From DAOQTX01 sp035340715 (GTDB taxonomy: Bacteria > Bacteroidota > Bacteroidia > AKYH767-A > OLB10), in contig DAOQTX010000010.1 of the NCBI GenBank assembly GCA_035340715.1, positions 1 through 57,691 of the forward strand: 57,691 nucleotides of DNA, written 5' to 3'. A model generated the notes under the pieces. It was not told the origin of the DNA. It saw only the letters and a list, made by a program, of their open reading frames with translations, and did not search any database. Position 1 is the stretch's first letter, and each line of letters opens with the position of its first letter. The position numbers and the translations under genes are program-made. Shown one piece after another: positions 9,963 to 18,902 of the stretch.

Positions 9963-10550
9963 TTAAAACCATAAAACTATTCCACTGAATATACTCCAAA
10001 TGCGCGCCTGCCGTTCACGAATCAGATAATATCGATGATACGGTTGATCAATTCGTTTTGCGGCAACTCCACTTGCATTTATCCCCGCACAAGATGCTAA
10101 AAAAAGTGCTCTCCATAAATGTTCTTCCTGACTGATAAACAAAATATTTTCTGCTCGATGATTTCTTTTTATATAGAATATGCTGCTAAAAGTGGAAGAT
10201 GAAGTAGAATCACGTAAGATCCTATTCCTTGGTATTCCTTTGCTGAGTAAAGTATCCATCATGGTTTTTGTTTCGGTGTAAATAGCATTTCGATCAGAGC
10301 CACTAAGCAATAATTTTACATTCGGATATTTTTTGTGCAGTTCCAATGCTTTCTCAATTCTGAATTCAAAAGACTGATTGGGTCGTGAACCTATTTCACT
10401 TCTACCTGCACCAAACAAAACCAATAAGTCGGGTTGAATTGTAGTTTGGGTTGAATTAATCTTTACTGAATAGTGTTGTGGAATGTACAATTCGGTGATG
10501 TACCACATGACACCAAGAATTAGAATAATAAAAGAAAATAATGTTCTCAA
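9963..10550 (-). CDS. SanA/YdcF-like DUF218 membrane-anchored protein
   Basis: A 195-aa protein with one N-terminal membrane segment (residues 3-20) and a DUF218 domain: DLLVLFGAGR, RIEKALELHKKYP, LLLSGSD, SSSTFSS, NILFISQEEHLWRALFLASCAG. In Enterobacteria this family includes SanA (vancomycin exclusion) and YdcF; a role in envelope maintenance is family knowledge only. The only start that keeps the membrane segment is TTG at 10550. It is followed after 3 bp by the NMO-like gene, so it probably heads that operon. Confidence 0.75.
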   Translation of the reverse strand: MRTLFSFIILILGVMWYITELYIPQHYSVKINSTQTTIQPDLLVLFGAGRSEIGSRPNQSFEFRIEKALELHKKYPNVKLLLSGSDRNAIYTETKTMMDTLLSKGIPRNRILRDSTSSSTFSSIFYIKRNHRAENILFISQEEHLWRALFLASCAGINASGVAAKRIDQPYHRYYLIRERQARIWSIFSGIVLWF

Positions 10551-10625
10551 AGGCTAAAAATTAAATTGTAGGTGTTGTTTTTAGTTTGACAAATGGTTAA
10601 TTCCTATTTTTATGCACTGCAATTT

Positions 10626-11621
10626 ATGAAAGTAATTATTCCCGTTGCCGGTATTGGCAGCAAACTTCGTCCACATACGCATACACAACCCAAAGCTTTG
10701 GTTCCGGTAGCGGGTACTCCCATATTGGGACATATAGTAAACTATCTATATTCCAATGGCCTCAACGATTTTGTTTTTGTGATTGGGTATTTGGGAGAGA
10801 AAATCGAACAATATATCAGTGAGAACTTTTCTCACATCAATAGTAGTTTTGTTTTGCAAGAACCTCGCGAAGGACTAGGTCATGCGGTTTGGTTGGCTCG
10901 GCATCAAATTAAAGAAAACGAAGAAATCATCATTTATCTTGGCGATACCATCCTCGATTTTGATTTAAAAGAATTTTTAAGCCTTACGAATTCAGTTGTT
11001 GGCGTAAAAAAAGTAGACGACCCCAGAAACTATGGAGTAGTTGAACTCAATGCCGAAGGACTAATTACACGCTTGGAGGAAAAGCCTTCTATCCCTAAAT
11101 CAAATCTAGCACTAGCCGGAATATACCGTTTCAAAGAATCGTCTTTATTGATGGAGTGTTTAAGCGAAATGATAAAAAGCAAGAAAGAGGCAAAAGCAGA
11201 GTATCACTTAACCGATGGGATAATGATGGCCATTAATCGTGGTGTAAAAATTACTACCATACCGGTTGGCAATTGGTTCGATTGTGGCAATAAGGAATCG
11301 CTGTTGGAAACCAATGCCACTTTGCTTAAAAGAAACAGTGAAATCAATAAGACTTTATTTCATTACGAGAATACCATCATCATAGAACCCGTTCAGATAC
11401 ACGAATCGGCTGAAATAAGAAATTCGATCATTGGACCCAACGTGAGCATTGGCGAAAAAACAATGATCAACAACAGTATTGTAAGCGAATCCATTATAGG
11501 CGCGTACTCGCAGTTGGAAACCGCTGTTATTCACAAAAGTGTTATCGGTAACGATTCGTATTTGAAAGGCTTAAGCCAAAGTTTGAATTTAGGTGATAGT
11601 ACAGAAATAGATTTTTCATAA
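10626..11621 (+). CDS. Sugar-phosphate nucleotidyltransferase
   Basis: A 331-aa two-domain enzyme. The N-terminal Rossmann-like domain has a variant GxGxRL signature (AGIGSKLRPHTHTQPKAL), the YLGDTILDFD metal-binding region and EEKP. The C-terminal part (about 265-325) has hexapeptide-type left-handed beta-helix repeats (SIIGPNVSIG, SIVSESIIGAYS). Family members activate glucose- or mannose-1-phosphate to NDP-sugars; the sugar cannot be told here. The ATG at 10626, directly before the conserved KVIIPVAG, is chosen over an upstream start. Head of a four-gene operon with 9-11 bp gaps. Confidence 0.85.
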   Translation: MKVIIPVAGIGSKLRPHTHTQPKALVPVAGTPILGHIVNYLYSNGLNDFVFVIGYLGEKIEQYISENFSHINSSFVLQEPREGLGHAVWLARHQIKENEEIIIYLGDTILDFDLKEFLSLTNSVVGVKKVDDPRNYGVVELNAEGLITRLEEKPSIPKSNLALAGIYRFKESSLLMECLSEMIKSKKEAKAEYHLTDGIMMAINRGVKITTIPVGNWFDCGNKESLLETNATLLKRNSEINKTLFHYENTIIIEPVQIHESAEIRNSIIGPNVSIGEKTMINNSIVSESIIGAYSQLETAVIHKSVIGNDSYLKGLSQSLNLGDSTEIDFS

Positions 11622-11630
11622 AACAAACAT

Positions 11631-12917
11631 ATGATTCAAAAGGACACGATAATTTTTGATTTAATTAAGAAAGAAGAAAAACGTCAGAAGCACGGCATTG
11701 AATTAATTGCCAGTGAAAACTTTGTTTCTACTCAAGTGATGAAAGCAATGGGAAGTGTAATGACCAACAAATATGCAGAAGGACTTCCCGGTAAAAGATA
11801 TTATGGAGGCTGCGAAATTGTTGATCAGAGTGAGCAACTTGCCATTGATCGAGTTAAAACTTTGTTTGGTGCTGAGTGGGCCAATGTTCAACCGCACTCA
11901 GGTGCTCAAGCCAATGCTGCCGTTATGTTAGCTTGTCTTAAACCCGGAGATAAAATATTGGGATTCGATTTGTCGCATGGTGGACATCTTACTCATGGGT
12001 CGCCTGTAAACTTTAGCGGAAAATTATACCAAGCTTCCTTTTATGGTGTTGAAAAAGAAACCGGTCGAATCAATTATAAAAAATTAGAAGAGACGGCTGT
12101 AAAAGAGAAACCGAAAATGATCATATGTGGTGCATCCTCTTACAGTCGCGATTGGGATTACAAAAAACTGAGACAAATAGCAGATAAAGTGAAAGCAATA
12201 CTTTTGGCGGACATTTCGCATCCAAGCGGATTGATCGCCAAAGGAATATTAAATGATCCTCTTCCCCATTGTCATATCGTAACAAGCACCACGCACAAAA
12301 CTTTGCGTGGCCCAAGGGGTGGAATCATCTTGATTGGAAAAGACATGCCCAATCCATTAGGTATAAAAACAGCCAAAGGAGAATTACGATCTTTAAGTTC
12401 TATTTTAGATTCTGGAGTTTTTCCCGGAACACAAGGCGGTCCACTCGAACATGTTATTGCCGCAAAAGCGGTTGCATTTCATGAAGCACTTTCGGATGAT
12501 TATTTTAAATACACTTTACAAATCATTAAGAATGCCAAAGCATTGGCACAATCACTGCTCGATCTAAAATACAAAATCATCTCTGATGGCACCGACAATC
12601 ATTTAATGTTGATTGATTTAAGAAACAAAAACATCAGCGGAAAAGAAGCGGAGCAAGCCTTGGTTCAAGCAGATATAACCGTAAATAAAAACATGGTACC
12701 ATTTGATGACAAGTCACCTATGGTTACTTCAGGAATTCGATTGGGAACGGCTGCCATCACTACCCGTGGATTAAAAGAAAAGGACATGAAAAAGATTGCG
12801 GTACTTCTTGATCGCGTAATTTGCTATCACAATAATACAACCAACCTGAAACAAGTAAAGAAAGAAGTAAATGCGATGATGAAAGAGTATCCTCTGTTTA
12901 AAAACGACATTAAATAA
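11631..12917 (+). CDS. glyA: Serine hydroxymethyltransferase
   Basis: PLP enzyme that interconverts serine and glycine, charging tetrahydrofolate with a one-carbon unit. At 428 aa it has the usual bacterial length. Seen: IELIASENF at the start, NKYAEGLPGKRYYGGC, the HGGHLTHGSPVNFSG substrate loop, the ADISHPSGL PLP-ring segment, and the Schiff-base lysine K223 in TTHKTLRGPRGG. It sits 9 bp behind the nucleotidyltransferase and 11 bp ahead of the SIMPL gene. Confidence 0.96.
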   Translation: MIQKDTIIFDLIKKEEKRQKHGIELIASENFVSTQVMKAMGSVMTNKYAEGLPGKRYYGGCEIVDQSEQLAIDRVKTLFGAEWANVQPHSGAQANAAVMLACLKPGDKILGFDLSHGGHLTHGSPVNFSGKLYQASFYGVEKETGRINYKKLEETAVKEKPKMIICGASSYSRDWDYKKLRQIADKVKAILLADISHPSGLIAKGILNDPLPHCHIVTSTTHKTLRGPRGGIILIGKDMPNPLGIKTAKGELRSLSSILDSGVFPGTQGGPLEHVIAAKAVAFHEALSDDYFKYTLQIIKNAKALAQSLLDLKYKIISDGTDNHLMLIDLRNKNISGKEAEQALVQADITVNKNMVPFDDKSPMVTSGIRLGTAAITTRGLKEKDMKKIAVLLDRVICYHNNTTNLKQVKKEVNAMMKEYPLFKNDIK

Positions 12918-12928
12918 TTAAGGCGCAA

Positions 12929-13657
12929 ATGAAAATTAATACCGGTACCCTAGCTGTTTCCATTGCCGTTGTCATTGGAGCATATTTTTTATCGCAAGCC
13001 ATAGCTCACCGCTATACCTCAAATGATGTAATCAGTGTTACGGGATTAGGTCAGCAGGATTTTGAATCCGATCTTATTGTGTGGGGTGGACGTTTTTCAC
13101 AAACCCATCCGGAACTTAAATCGGCTTACAACCTTTTAGAAAAAGACCGAAAAGTTATACTTCAATACTTAACGAGCAAAGGCTTGAAGGCAGAAGAGAT
13201 CATTTTTTCTTCTGTAGATATTTTCAATCGCACGCAAGCCAAATACGACAATGGGAAATATACAGGAGAAGAATTTGTGGGACACGAACTTACGCAACGG
13301 GTTCAGGTAGAATCGAAGAATGTAAGCTTAACCGAAACCATTTCTAGAGAGATAACCGAATTGATCAATCAAGGAATTCCATTTATGAGCGATCAACCCG
13401 AATATTATTATACTAAACTGGCTGATCTTAAGGTAAGTCTTATTTCAAAGGCAACAGAAGATGCACAAGTTCGATCGCAGATGATAGCCGAAAATGCACA
13501 ATCAAAACTCGGAAAACTAAAAGCCGCTCGGATGGGTGTGTTTCAGATTACAGGTCAAAATTCAAATGAAGAGTTTTCTTGGGGTGGTGTTTTCAATACC
13601 AGTTCAAAAAATAAAACTGCAGTAATTACAGTGAAGCTGGATTACTTTATTAAATAA
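12929..13657 (+). CDS. SIMPL (DUF541) domain protein
   Basis: A 242-aa protein with one N-terminal membrane segment or uncleaved signal (residues 8-25). The SIMPL/DUF541 domain follows: VISVTGLGQQDFESDLIVWGGRFS, SAYNLLEKDRKVILQYLTSKGLKAEEI. Proteins of this family are periplasmic or membrane-associated and of unclear role (some are linked to oxidative stress). Its stop codon overlaps the next start by one base (TAATG), implying translational coupling. Confidence 0.8.
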   Translation: MKINTGTLAVSIAVVIGAYFLSQAIAHRYTSNDVISVTGLGQQDFESDLIVWGGRFSQTHPELKSAYNLLEKDRKVILQYLTSKGLKAEEIIFSSVDIFNRTQAKYDNGKYTGEEFVGHELTQRVQVESKNVSLTETISREITELINQGIPFMSDQPEYYYTKLADLKVSLISKATEDAQVRSQMIAENAQSKLGKLKAARMGVFQITGQNSNEEFSWGGVFNTSSKNKTAVITVKLDYFIK

Positions 13658-15180
13658 TGAACAACATGAAAAAGTTTTGGATGTTGATTTTTTTGTTGGC
13701 AATGGCCAATGCGCAACTGATGGCACAGCCTTCGTTTATCAGTGATAGTTTGGACACCTATGTTAAAAGAGAGATGCAACGGTGGCAAGTACCCGGCCTT
13801 GCTGTAGCAATTGTAAAAGATGGTAAAATAATTCTTGAAAAAGGATATGGAGTTTGCGATGTTAAAACACAAGAACCGGTAAACGAACATACTTTGTTTA
13901 TGGTAGCCAGCAACTCAAAAGCTTTTACAGGAACGGCATTGGCTAATCTTGCCTTTCAAAAAAGATTATCGCTCAATGATCCCATCGTTAAACTTTTGCC
14001 TTATTTCAAAATGAAGGACGACTATTTGACAACTAATATCACTATAGAAGATATGCTTTCTCATCGGATTGGTTTTGAAACTTTTCAAAGCGACTTTTTA
14101 AATTGGGATTGCATCAAAAGCAGAAAGGATTTGATTTCCAATATGAGAAATTCTGATCCTATCTATGACTTTAGAACAAAATATGGCTATTGTAACGTTT
14201 GCTTTTTAAGTGCAGGCGAAGTGATTCCGGCTGTTACAGATACCACATGGGACGATTACCTAATGCATCATTTTTTCAAACCCCTTGAAATGAATCGAAC
14301 TTCGAGCACACATGCAGAGTTGATAAAATCAGAGAACAAAGCACAGCCTTATACCATTGTTGACCATCAATTGTATCTTTTAAAATATGCCAACATTGAT
14401 AATATTGGACCGGCTGCTTCGCTCAATTCATCGGTTCACGATTTGAGTCATTGGTTGATGATGCAATTAGACTATGGAAAGTTTAATGGGAAAGAAATAT
14501 TTCCCAAAGAAGTCATTGCCGATACATGGAAAAGTCGAACCATTGTTCAAGATCGAAATGGTAAAGATGGACGTAATTTTATGACCTATGGTTTAGGTTG
14601 GTTTATGTACGACTTGCATGGCAAGAGAATAATTACACACGATGGAGGAGCCAATGGATTTGTAACAACTACCTGTTTTGTTCCATCTGAAAAATTAGGC
14701 GTTATAGTGCTAACCAACAGCGATGCCAACAGTTTGTATTCAACTCTACGCAATCAAATCGTGAATGCTTATCTTGAAACACCTTATGAAAACTATAGCG
14801 AAAATGCTTACAAGCGCTATACAGAAAACATTACTAAACATGCCGAAGAAATTAAAGCGCTAAAAGATGAAAGTGCCGCCATTAAAAAATGGGAAATCCA
14901 AGCAAGTGATTTTGTAGGTGCATATCATAATGAAGTATATGGCTCAATGACCATAAAACAAACCGGTAAAAAGCTGATCGCATATTTTGAAAATCATCCT
15001 TCTTTGAGTGCTGAACTAACGCCTTTGAAGGATCAGAAACTTTTAGCCATTTATAATGACCCTACTTATGGGGTACAGGTATTCGATATCCTTCTTGATG
15101 CGCAAAAGAAAGTGGAATCGCTTACGGTGAGGGTGAATGATTTCATAGAATTTTTGCCCTACTCTTTTAAAAAGAAATAA
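13657..15180 (+). CDS. Secreted serine hydrolase, class C beta-lactamase-like
   Basis: 507 aa, with a signal peptide ending near LMAQ (residue 24). The beta-lactamase/transpeptidase fold is shown by S85-N-S-K88 (nucleophile and general base), Y-C-N in YGYCNVC, and the HDGG triad motif in ITHDGGANGF. The last ~100 residues (DFVGAYHNEVYGSM...) form a DUF3471-like beta domain. The family covers D-alanyl peptidases, esterases and beta-lactamases; resistance cannot be inferred. Last gene of the 10626-15180 operon. Confidence 0.87.
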   Translation: MNNMKKFWMLIFLLAMANAQLMAQPSFISDSLDTYVKREMQRWQVPGLAVAIVKDGKIILEKGYGVCDVKTQEPVNEHTLFMVASNSKAFTGTALANLAFQKRLSLNDPIVKLLPYFKMKDDYLTTNITIEDMLSHRIGFETFQSDFLNWDCIKSRKDLISNMRNSDPIYDFRTKYGYCNVCFLSAGEVIPAVTDTTWDDYLMHHFFKPLEMNRTSSTHAELIKSENKAQPYTIVDHQLYLLKYANIDNIGPAASLNSSVHDLSHWLMMQLDYGKFNGKEIFPKEVIADTWKSRTIVQDRNGKDGRNFMTYGLGWFMYDLHGKRIITHDGGANGFVTTTCFVPSEKLGVIVLTNSDANSLYSTLRNQIVNAYLETPYENYSENAYKRYTENITKHAEEIKALKDESAAIKKWEIQASDFVGAYHNEVYGSMTIKQTGKKLIAYFENHPSLSAELTPLKDQKLLAIYNDPTYGVQVFDILLDAQKKVESLTVRVNDFIEFLPYSFKKK

Positions 15181-15210
15181 AAAAGAAGGGTCGGAACTTT
15201 GTTCCGACCC
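15181..15210 (-). terminator. Perfect 10-bp hairpin oriented as a minus-strand terminator
   Basis: GGGTCGGAAC (15188-15197) and GTTCCGACCC (15201-15210) form a perfect stem with a TTT loop. On the plus strand it is followed by GGGGTAAGCG, with no T-tract. On the minus strand it is followed by CTTCTTTTTT, as in a rho-independent terminator. No minus-strand gene is recognised to the right. It may still act on the serine hydrolase transcript as a 3'-end hairpin. Confidence 0.55.
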
Positions 15211-15335
15211 GGGGTAAGCGAACCATGAAGGTTAACAACATGTCCGCGTTGGGGGCATTGGAAAAACTATTTGAATTCGTTTGGTTTAGAGTTATGACAC
15301 ATGGAATTTTAAAAAGTCACAAAGGATAAATAAAT

Positions 15336-15995
15336 ATGAATTTATATTCGATCATTACCTTTGTGCATGTAGCAGCCGGCTTCATAGGATTGCTGAGTGG
15401 CCTCATCGCCATGCTGGCAAAAAAAGGAAACAAAGCCCATAATATATCCGGTTTGACCTATTACTATAGTATGCTCATTTCCTCTTTGCTTGCCATAGGT
15501 ATGACGCTCATTAAACTCAATGTTTTCTTATTGCTCATCGGTATTTTTTCCCTGTATATGATCTGTACTGCCAAGTTTGCTATAGAACATTGGCAAGCCA
15601 AAAGCGAAAAAAAACCTTCGGCATTCAAAATCCACTTTGCGAATGCCGTAATACTCACCGGTTTAATCATGATGGGAGTAGCTGTTTACCTATTTATACA
15701 ATCTAACGGTATTGGATTCATATTTATCACTTTTGGAATCATTACTGCTTGGATGGGGCTTGAAGACCGAATTTGGTACAACAAAGAAGAAGCCTCGAAA
15801 GTGAAAAACAAAAAATGGCTCATCATGCACTTGGGACGGATGGGCGGCTCCTATATTGCAGCCACCACCGCCTTTTTAGTAAATAATATTAGTTTTGATC
15901 CTCAATTTGTTGTTTGGCTTGCCCCTACTGCTGTTGGAACAATTTTGATAACAAGAGCTGCCAATCAATGGAATAAAAAATTGAACCTGAAATAA
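15336..15995 (+). CDS. DUF2306-like integral membrane protein
   Basis: 219 aa with about six to seven hydrophobic segments. Histidines sit in or near membrane segments: FVHVAAGFIGLLSG, KAHNISG, IMHLGRMGGSYIAATTAFLV. The pattern fits the DUF2306 family of small Bacteroidota membrane proteins. Function unknown; the conserved His residues could suggest haem or metal binding. It stands apart from its neighbours (155 bp before, 41 bp after). Confidence 0.7.
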   Translation: MNLYSIITFVHVAAGFIGLLSGLIAMLAKKGNKAHNISGLTYYYSMLISSLLAIGMTLIKLNVFLLLIGIFSLYMICTAKFAIEHWQAKSEKKPSAFKIHFANAVILTGLIMMGVAVYLFIQSNGIGFIFITFGIITAWMGLEDRIWYNKEEASKVKNKKWLIMHLGRMGGSYIAATTAFLVNNISFDPQFVVWLAPTAVGTILITRAANQWNKKLNLK

Positions 15996-16036
15996 AAACA
16001 ATAAAACATACTGCTCCTAAAAGCGTTGCATATACA

Positions 16037-17068
16037 TTGAAAAATTTAATCACTTACTTTCTAATCTTTTTGTTTCAATTGAACCTTGCTGTGGCTCAAA
16101 GCGGAGGATTGGGGGTATATCGTTTTTTAGAACTTTCTCCATCGGCTCACATCAGTGCAGTGGGTTCAAAAAATTTGGCAACACGTAGTAATGATTTAAG
16201 TTTCTCCTTGCAAAACCCTTCTTTATTAAACTCTGAACATCATACCCATCTTTCACTCAATGCCGTTTCATACTTTGCCGGAATCAAAAGCGGTCAATTG
16301 CAATATGCACATCATTTTCAAAAACTTGGTACTATTGGAGTTGGAATACAATATTTAAGCTATGGCCGTTTTGATGCGACCGATGTGTTGGGAAACATCA
16401 ATGGAGAATTCAGCGCTGGAGATCTGGCTTTAACAACTTCTTTATCAAAACCACTCGACAGTTTATTTTCAATTGGAGCCAATGTTAAATTCATTTACTC
16501 TCAATTAGAAGAGTATCAATCCGTAGGTATAGCTAGCGATTTAGGTGTATCTTATTGGAACCATCAAAAACAATTGGGTTTGGCTTTGGTGCTTAGAAAT
16601 TTCGGCTCACAACTTAAGCCTTACCGAGCGGGAGAATTTGAACCCATCCGTTCCTCCTTTGATTTGGGTTTCAGTAAAAAACTGCTCAATGCACCCTTTC
16701 GTTTTAATGTAAGCTATATCGATATACTCAATTTCGATCTGACTTATATTGATCCTAGCTTGGAAACCATAGACCCATTGACTGGAGAAGAAATTGATCG
16801 CTCTTTTAATTTTTTTGAAAAGACACAGCGTCATTTTGTACTTGGTTTAGAAGTGTTGTTGTCGGAAAATTTTTATTTGGGAGCCGGATATGATTTTAAA
16901 AAAAGAGCCGAACTTCAGTTGGAAAGCAAACGTTCGGGAGTGGGCATCAGCTATGGCTTTGGGTTTAAAATTTCAAAATTTAATTTTTCTTATTCGCGAT
17001 CCATTATGCATTTGGCTGCAGCATCCAATCACATCAGTATTGGTACCTCTTTGCAGCGCTTCAAATAG
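16037..17068 (+). CDS. porQ: Type IX secretion system protein PorQ
   Basis: 343 aa. A signal peptide (ends LAVAQ) precedes an outer-membrane beta-barrel of the PorQ/PorV (FadL-like) type: GLGVYRFLELSPSAHISAVGSKNLATRSNDLSFSLQNPSLL, with many alternating strands and a C-terminal aromatic-rich end. PorQ acts with PorU, PorV and PorZ in the T9SS attachment complex that removes and transfers cargo sorting domains. The start is TTG at 16037; no in-frame ATG lies upstream before the preceding gene's stop. It is followed by cmk. T9SS cargos are encoded elsewhere in this window. Confidence 0.85.
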   Translation: MKNLITYFLIFLFQLNLAVAQSGGLGVYRFLELSPSAHISAVGSKNLATRSNDLSFSLQNPSLLNSEHHTHLSLNAVSYFAGIKSGQLQYAHHFQKLGTIGVGIQYLSYGRFDATDVLGNINGEFSAGDLALTTSLSKPLDSLFSIGANVKFIYSQLEEYQSVGIASDLGVSYWNHQKQLGLALVLRNFGSQLKPYRAGEFEPIRSSFDLGFSKKLLNAPFRFNVSYIDILNFDLTYIDPSLETIDPLTGEEIDRSFNFFEKTQRHFVLGLEVLLSENFYLGAGYDFKKRAELQLESKRSGVGISYGFGFKISKFNFSYSRSIMHLAAASNHISIGTSLQRFK

Positions 17069-17093
17069 CAAACAAATACCCGATTTTTTAAAC

Positions 17094-17101
17094 TACTTTT
17101 G
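17094..17101 (+). promoter_or_regulatory. Possible -7 element upstream of cmk
   Basis: TACTTTTG matches TAnnTTTG and lies 18 bp before the ATG at 17120. No TTG is present 17-23 bp upstream, so the call rests on the -7 box alone. Confidence 0.35.
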
Positions 17102-17119
17102 CAGCATATCATTGATCAC

Positions 17120-17812
17120 ATGATTATTGCAATTGATGGATATTCTTCTTGTGGAAAAAGTACAGTTGCTAAATCGGTAGCCAAAAAACTCGGTTTTCGA
17201 TATATCGATTCGGGTGCTATGTATCGTGCGGTTACCTATTATTTTTTGCAGTCCAATATCCCGATTGTAATTGATGAAAATGGAGCGGGTTTACCCGATT
17301 ACAAACGAATACTCAGTAGCATTCAACTCGAATTTAGAATTAATGCCGAGCATCAATCATCTGAACTTTTTATGAACGATAAAAATGTTGAGCACGACAT
17401 TCGTAAAATGGAAGTGTCCGAACAAGTCAGTCATGTGAGCAGGATTGGTATTGTACGAGAAACTTTGGTCAACATGCAGCGTTCGTATGGACAGCACCAC
17501 GATTTAGTTATGGATGGCCGAGACATTGGCACCACGGTATTTCCTGAGGCTGAAGTGAAAGTTTTTATGACGGCCGACTTAAGAATTAGAGCTGAGAGAC
17601 GATACCTTGAATTGAAAATGAATGGAATTGATATCAACTATGATGCGGTATTGGAAAACATCAGAAGTCGTGACGATGAAGACTCCATGCGCAGCATAAG
17701 CCCATTAACCAAAGCTAAAGATGCCATCGTATTGGATAATTCTGATATGAATTTCGAAGAACAGCTTAACTTTGTATTACAATTGGTGGAGACCGTGAAA
17801 AGTAAAATTTGA
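17120..17812 (+). CDS. cmk: Cytidylate kinase
   Basis: Phosphorylates CMP/dCMP with ATP. 230 aa. P-loop GYSSCGKST (residues 7-15), then YIDSGAMYRAVTYYF for CMP binding, the MDGRDIGTTVFPEAEVKVFMTAD region, and RSRDDEDSMRSISPLTKAKDA at the LID. The ATG at 17120 (MIIAIDGY) is chosen, since the P-loop then starts at the family-typical position. porQ precedes it and ispH follows after 36 bp. Confidence 0.95.
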   Translation: MIIAIDGYSSCGKSTVAKSVAKKLGFRYIDSGAMYRAVTYYFLQSNIPIVIDENGAGLPDYKRILSSIQLEFRINAEHQSSELFMNDKNVEHDIRKMEVSEQVSHVSRIGIVRETLVNMQRSYGQHHDLVMDGRDIGTTVFPEAEVKVFMTADLRIRAERRYLELKMNGIDINYDAVLENIRSRDDEDSMRSISPLTKAKDAIVLDNSDMNFEEQLNFVLQLVETVKSKI

Positions 17813-17848
17813 GTTGAACAAAAAAACTACTTTAGTGTTAAATTAAGT

Positions 17849-18745
17849 ATGAGTTTAAAAGTAACCATAGATCAAGATTCGGGGTTTTGTTTTGGAGTGG
17901 TGTATGCCATTCAAATGGCCGAAGATGAGTTAGATCGCAATGGCACGCTCTATTGTTTGGGCGATATTGTGCACAATAATATGGAGGTTGATCGATTGGC
18001 TTCCAAAGGCTTAAAAGTCATTAGTCATGAACAATTGAAAGAACTCAAAGATTGCAAGGTGCTCATACGTGCACATGGTGAACCCCCTGAAACTTACAAA
18101 ATAGCTTTAGAGAATGGAATTGAATTAATTGACGCCAGTTGCCCCGTAGTATTGAAATTGCAGAACCGAGTAAAGAATAGCTTCAATGGCATTGAAGACA
18201 GTCCCGGTCAATTGGTTATTTATGGCGAAGAGGGACATGCCGAAGTGAAAGGTTTAATCGGTCAAACTAAAGGAAACGCCATTCTTATCAGACATGAAGA
18301 AGATTTAGAGAAAATAGACTTTACTCAACCCATTCATCTTTTTTCTCAAACCACTAAAAGCACTGCAGGATTTTATAAAATGAAAGATCTGATCAGTACT
18401 AAAATCAAAGAAACATTGGGCGAAGAAGCAGAAAAAGAATTTCAAGCCAATGATACTATTTGTCGTCAGGTTTCAAATCGCGAACCACATTTGAGAAAAT
18501 TTGCCAAAGAACACGACATGATTCTATTTGTCAGCGGCAAGAAAAGTTCTAATGGAAAAGCTTTGTTCAGTGTGGTGAAGCAGGAAAATGAAAAAACGTA
18601 TTTTATTTCAGAAAAAGCCGAAATAAATCCTGAATGGCTGAAGGATGTTGAGCGCATTGGCGTATGCGGGGCCACCTCCACTCCGATGTGGCTAATGGAA
18701 GAAATTTCCGATCATTTGATGGCTCCTACTGGCACAGAACAGTAG
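17849..18745 (+). CDS. ispH: 4-hydroxy-3-methylbut-2-enyl diphosphate reductase
   Basis: Last enzyme of the MEP isoprenoid pathway, producing IPP and DMAPP. 298 aa. The three [4Fe-4S] ligands are visible: C14 in GFCFGV, C98 in DASCPVV and C205 in NDTICRQV. Also seen: RAHGEPPE, GEEGHAEVKGLIGQ, SQTTKST, SGKKSSNGKALF (SxN motif) and GATSTPMWLMEE. It therefore appears fully functional. Confidence 0.96.
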   Translation: MSLKVTIDQDSGFCFGVVYAIQMAEDELDRNGTLYCLGDIVHNNMEVDRLASKGLKVISHEQLKELKDCKVLIRAHGEPPETYKIALENGIELIDASCPVVLKLQNRVKNSFNGIEDSPGQLVIYGEEGHAEVKGLIGQTKGNAILIRHEEDLEKIDFTQPIHLFSQTTKSTAGFYKMKDLISTKIKETLGEEAEKEFQANDTICRQVSNREPHLRKFAKEHDMILFVSGKKSSNGKALFSVVKQENEKTYFISEKAEINPEWLKDVERIGVCGATSTPMWLMEEISDHLMAPTGTEQ

Positions 18746-18851
18746 ATTGTATAGGGTTTAAAATGTAAAATATTCATTTACAATAGTTTACGTAAAGAGC
18801 TTTGTATTAAAATACTTCTAAAATTAGTTTCTCTAATCAGATAAAATTTGA

Positions 18852-18878
18852 TAAATTTGCGCTCCCTTTTGTGGGGAG
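18852..18878 (+). promoter_or_regulatory. rpsA promoter -7 box and short leader hairpin
   Basis: TAAATTTG (18852-18859) matches the TAnnTTTG -7 element; the expected -33 position has only TTT. Directly downstream, CTCCC (18862-18866) pairs with GGGAG (18874-18878). The transcript would thus begin with a small hairpin in a ~40-nt AT-rich leader before the ATG at 18903. The hairpin may be regulatory or fortuitous. Confidence 0.45.
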
Positions 18879-18902
18879 AATATCTTAATTATAAACCTTA
18901 TA

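Noticed and set aside
13657..15180. Beta-lactamase resistance gene
   Set aside because: The SxxK/YxN/HxG set is shared by many esterases and D-alanyl peptidases, and the C-terminal DUF3471-like domain is typical of generic serine hydrolases; resistance cannot be claimed.
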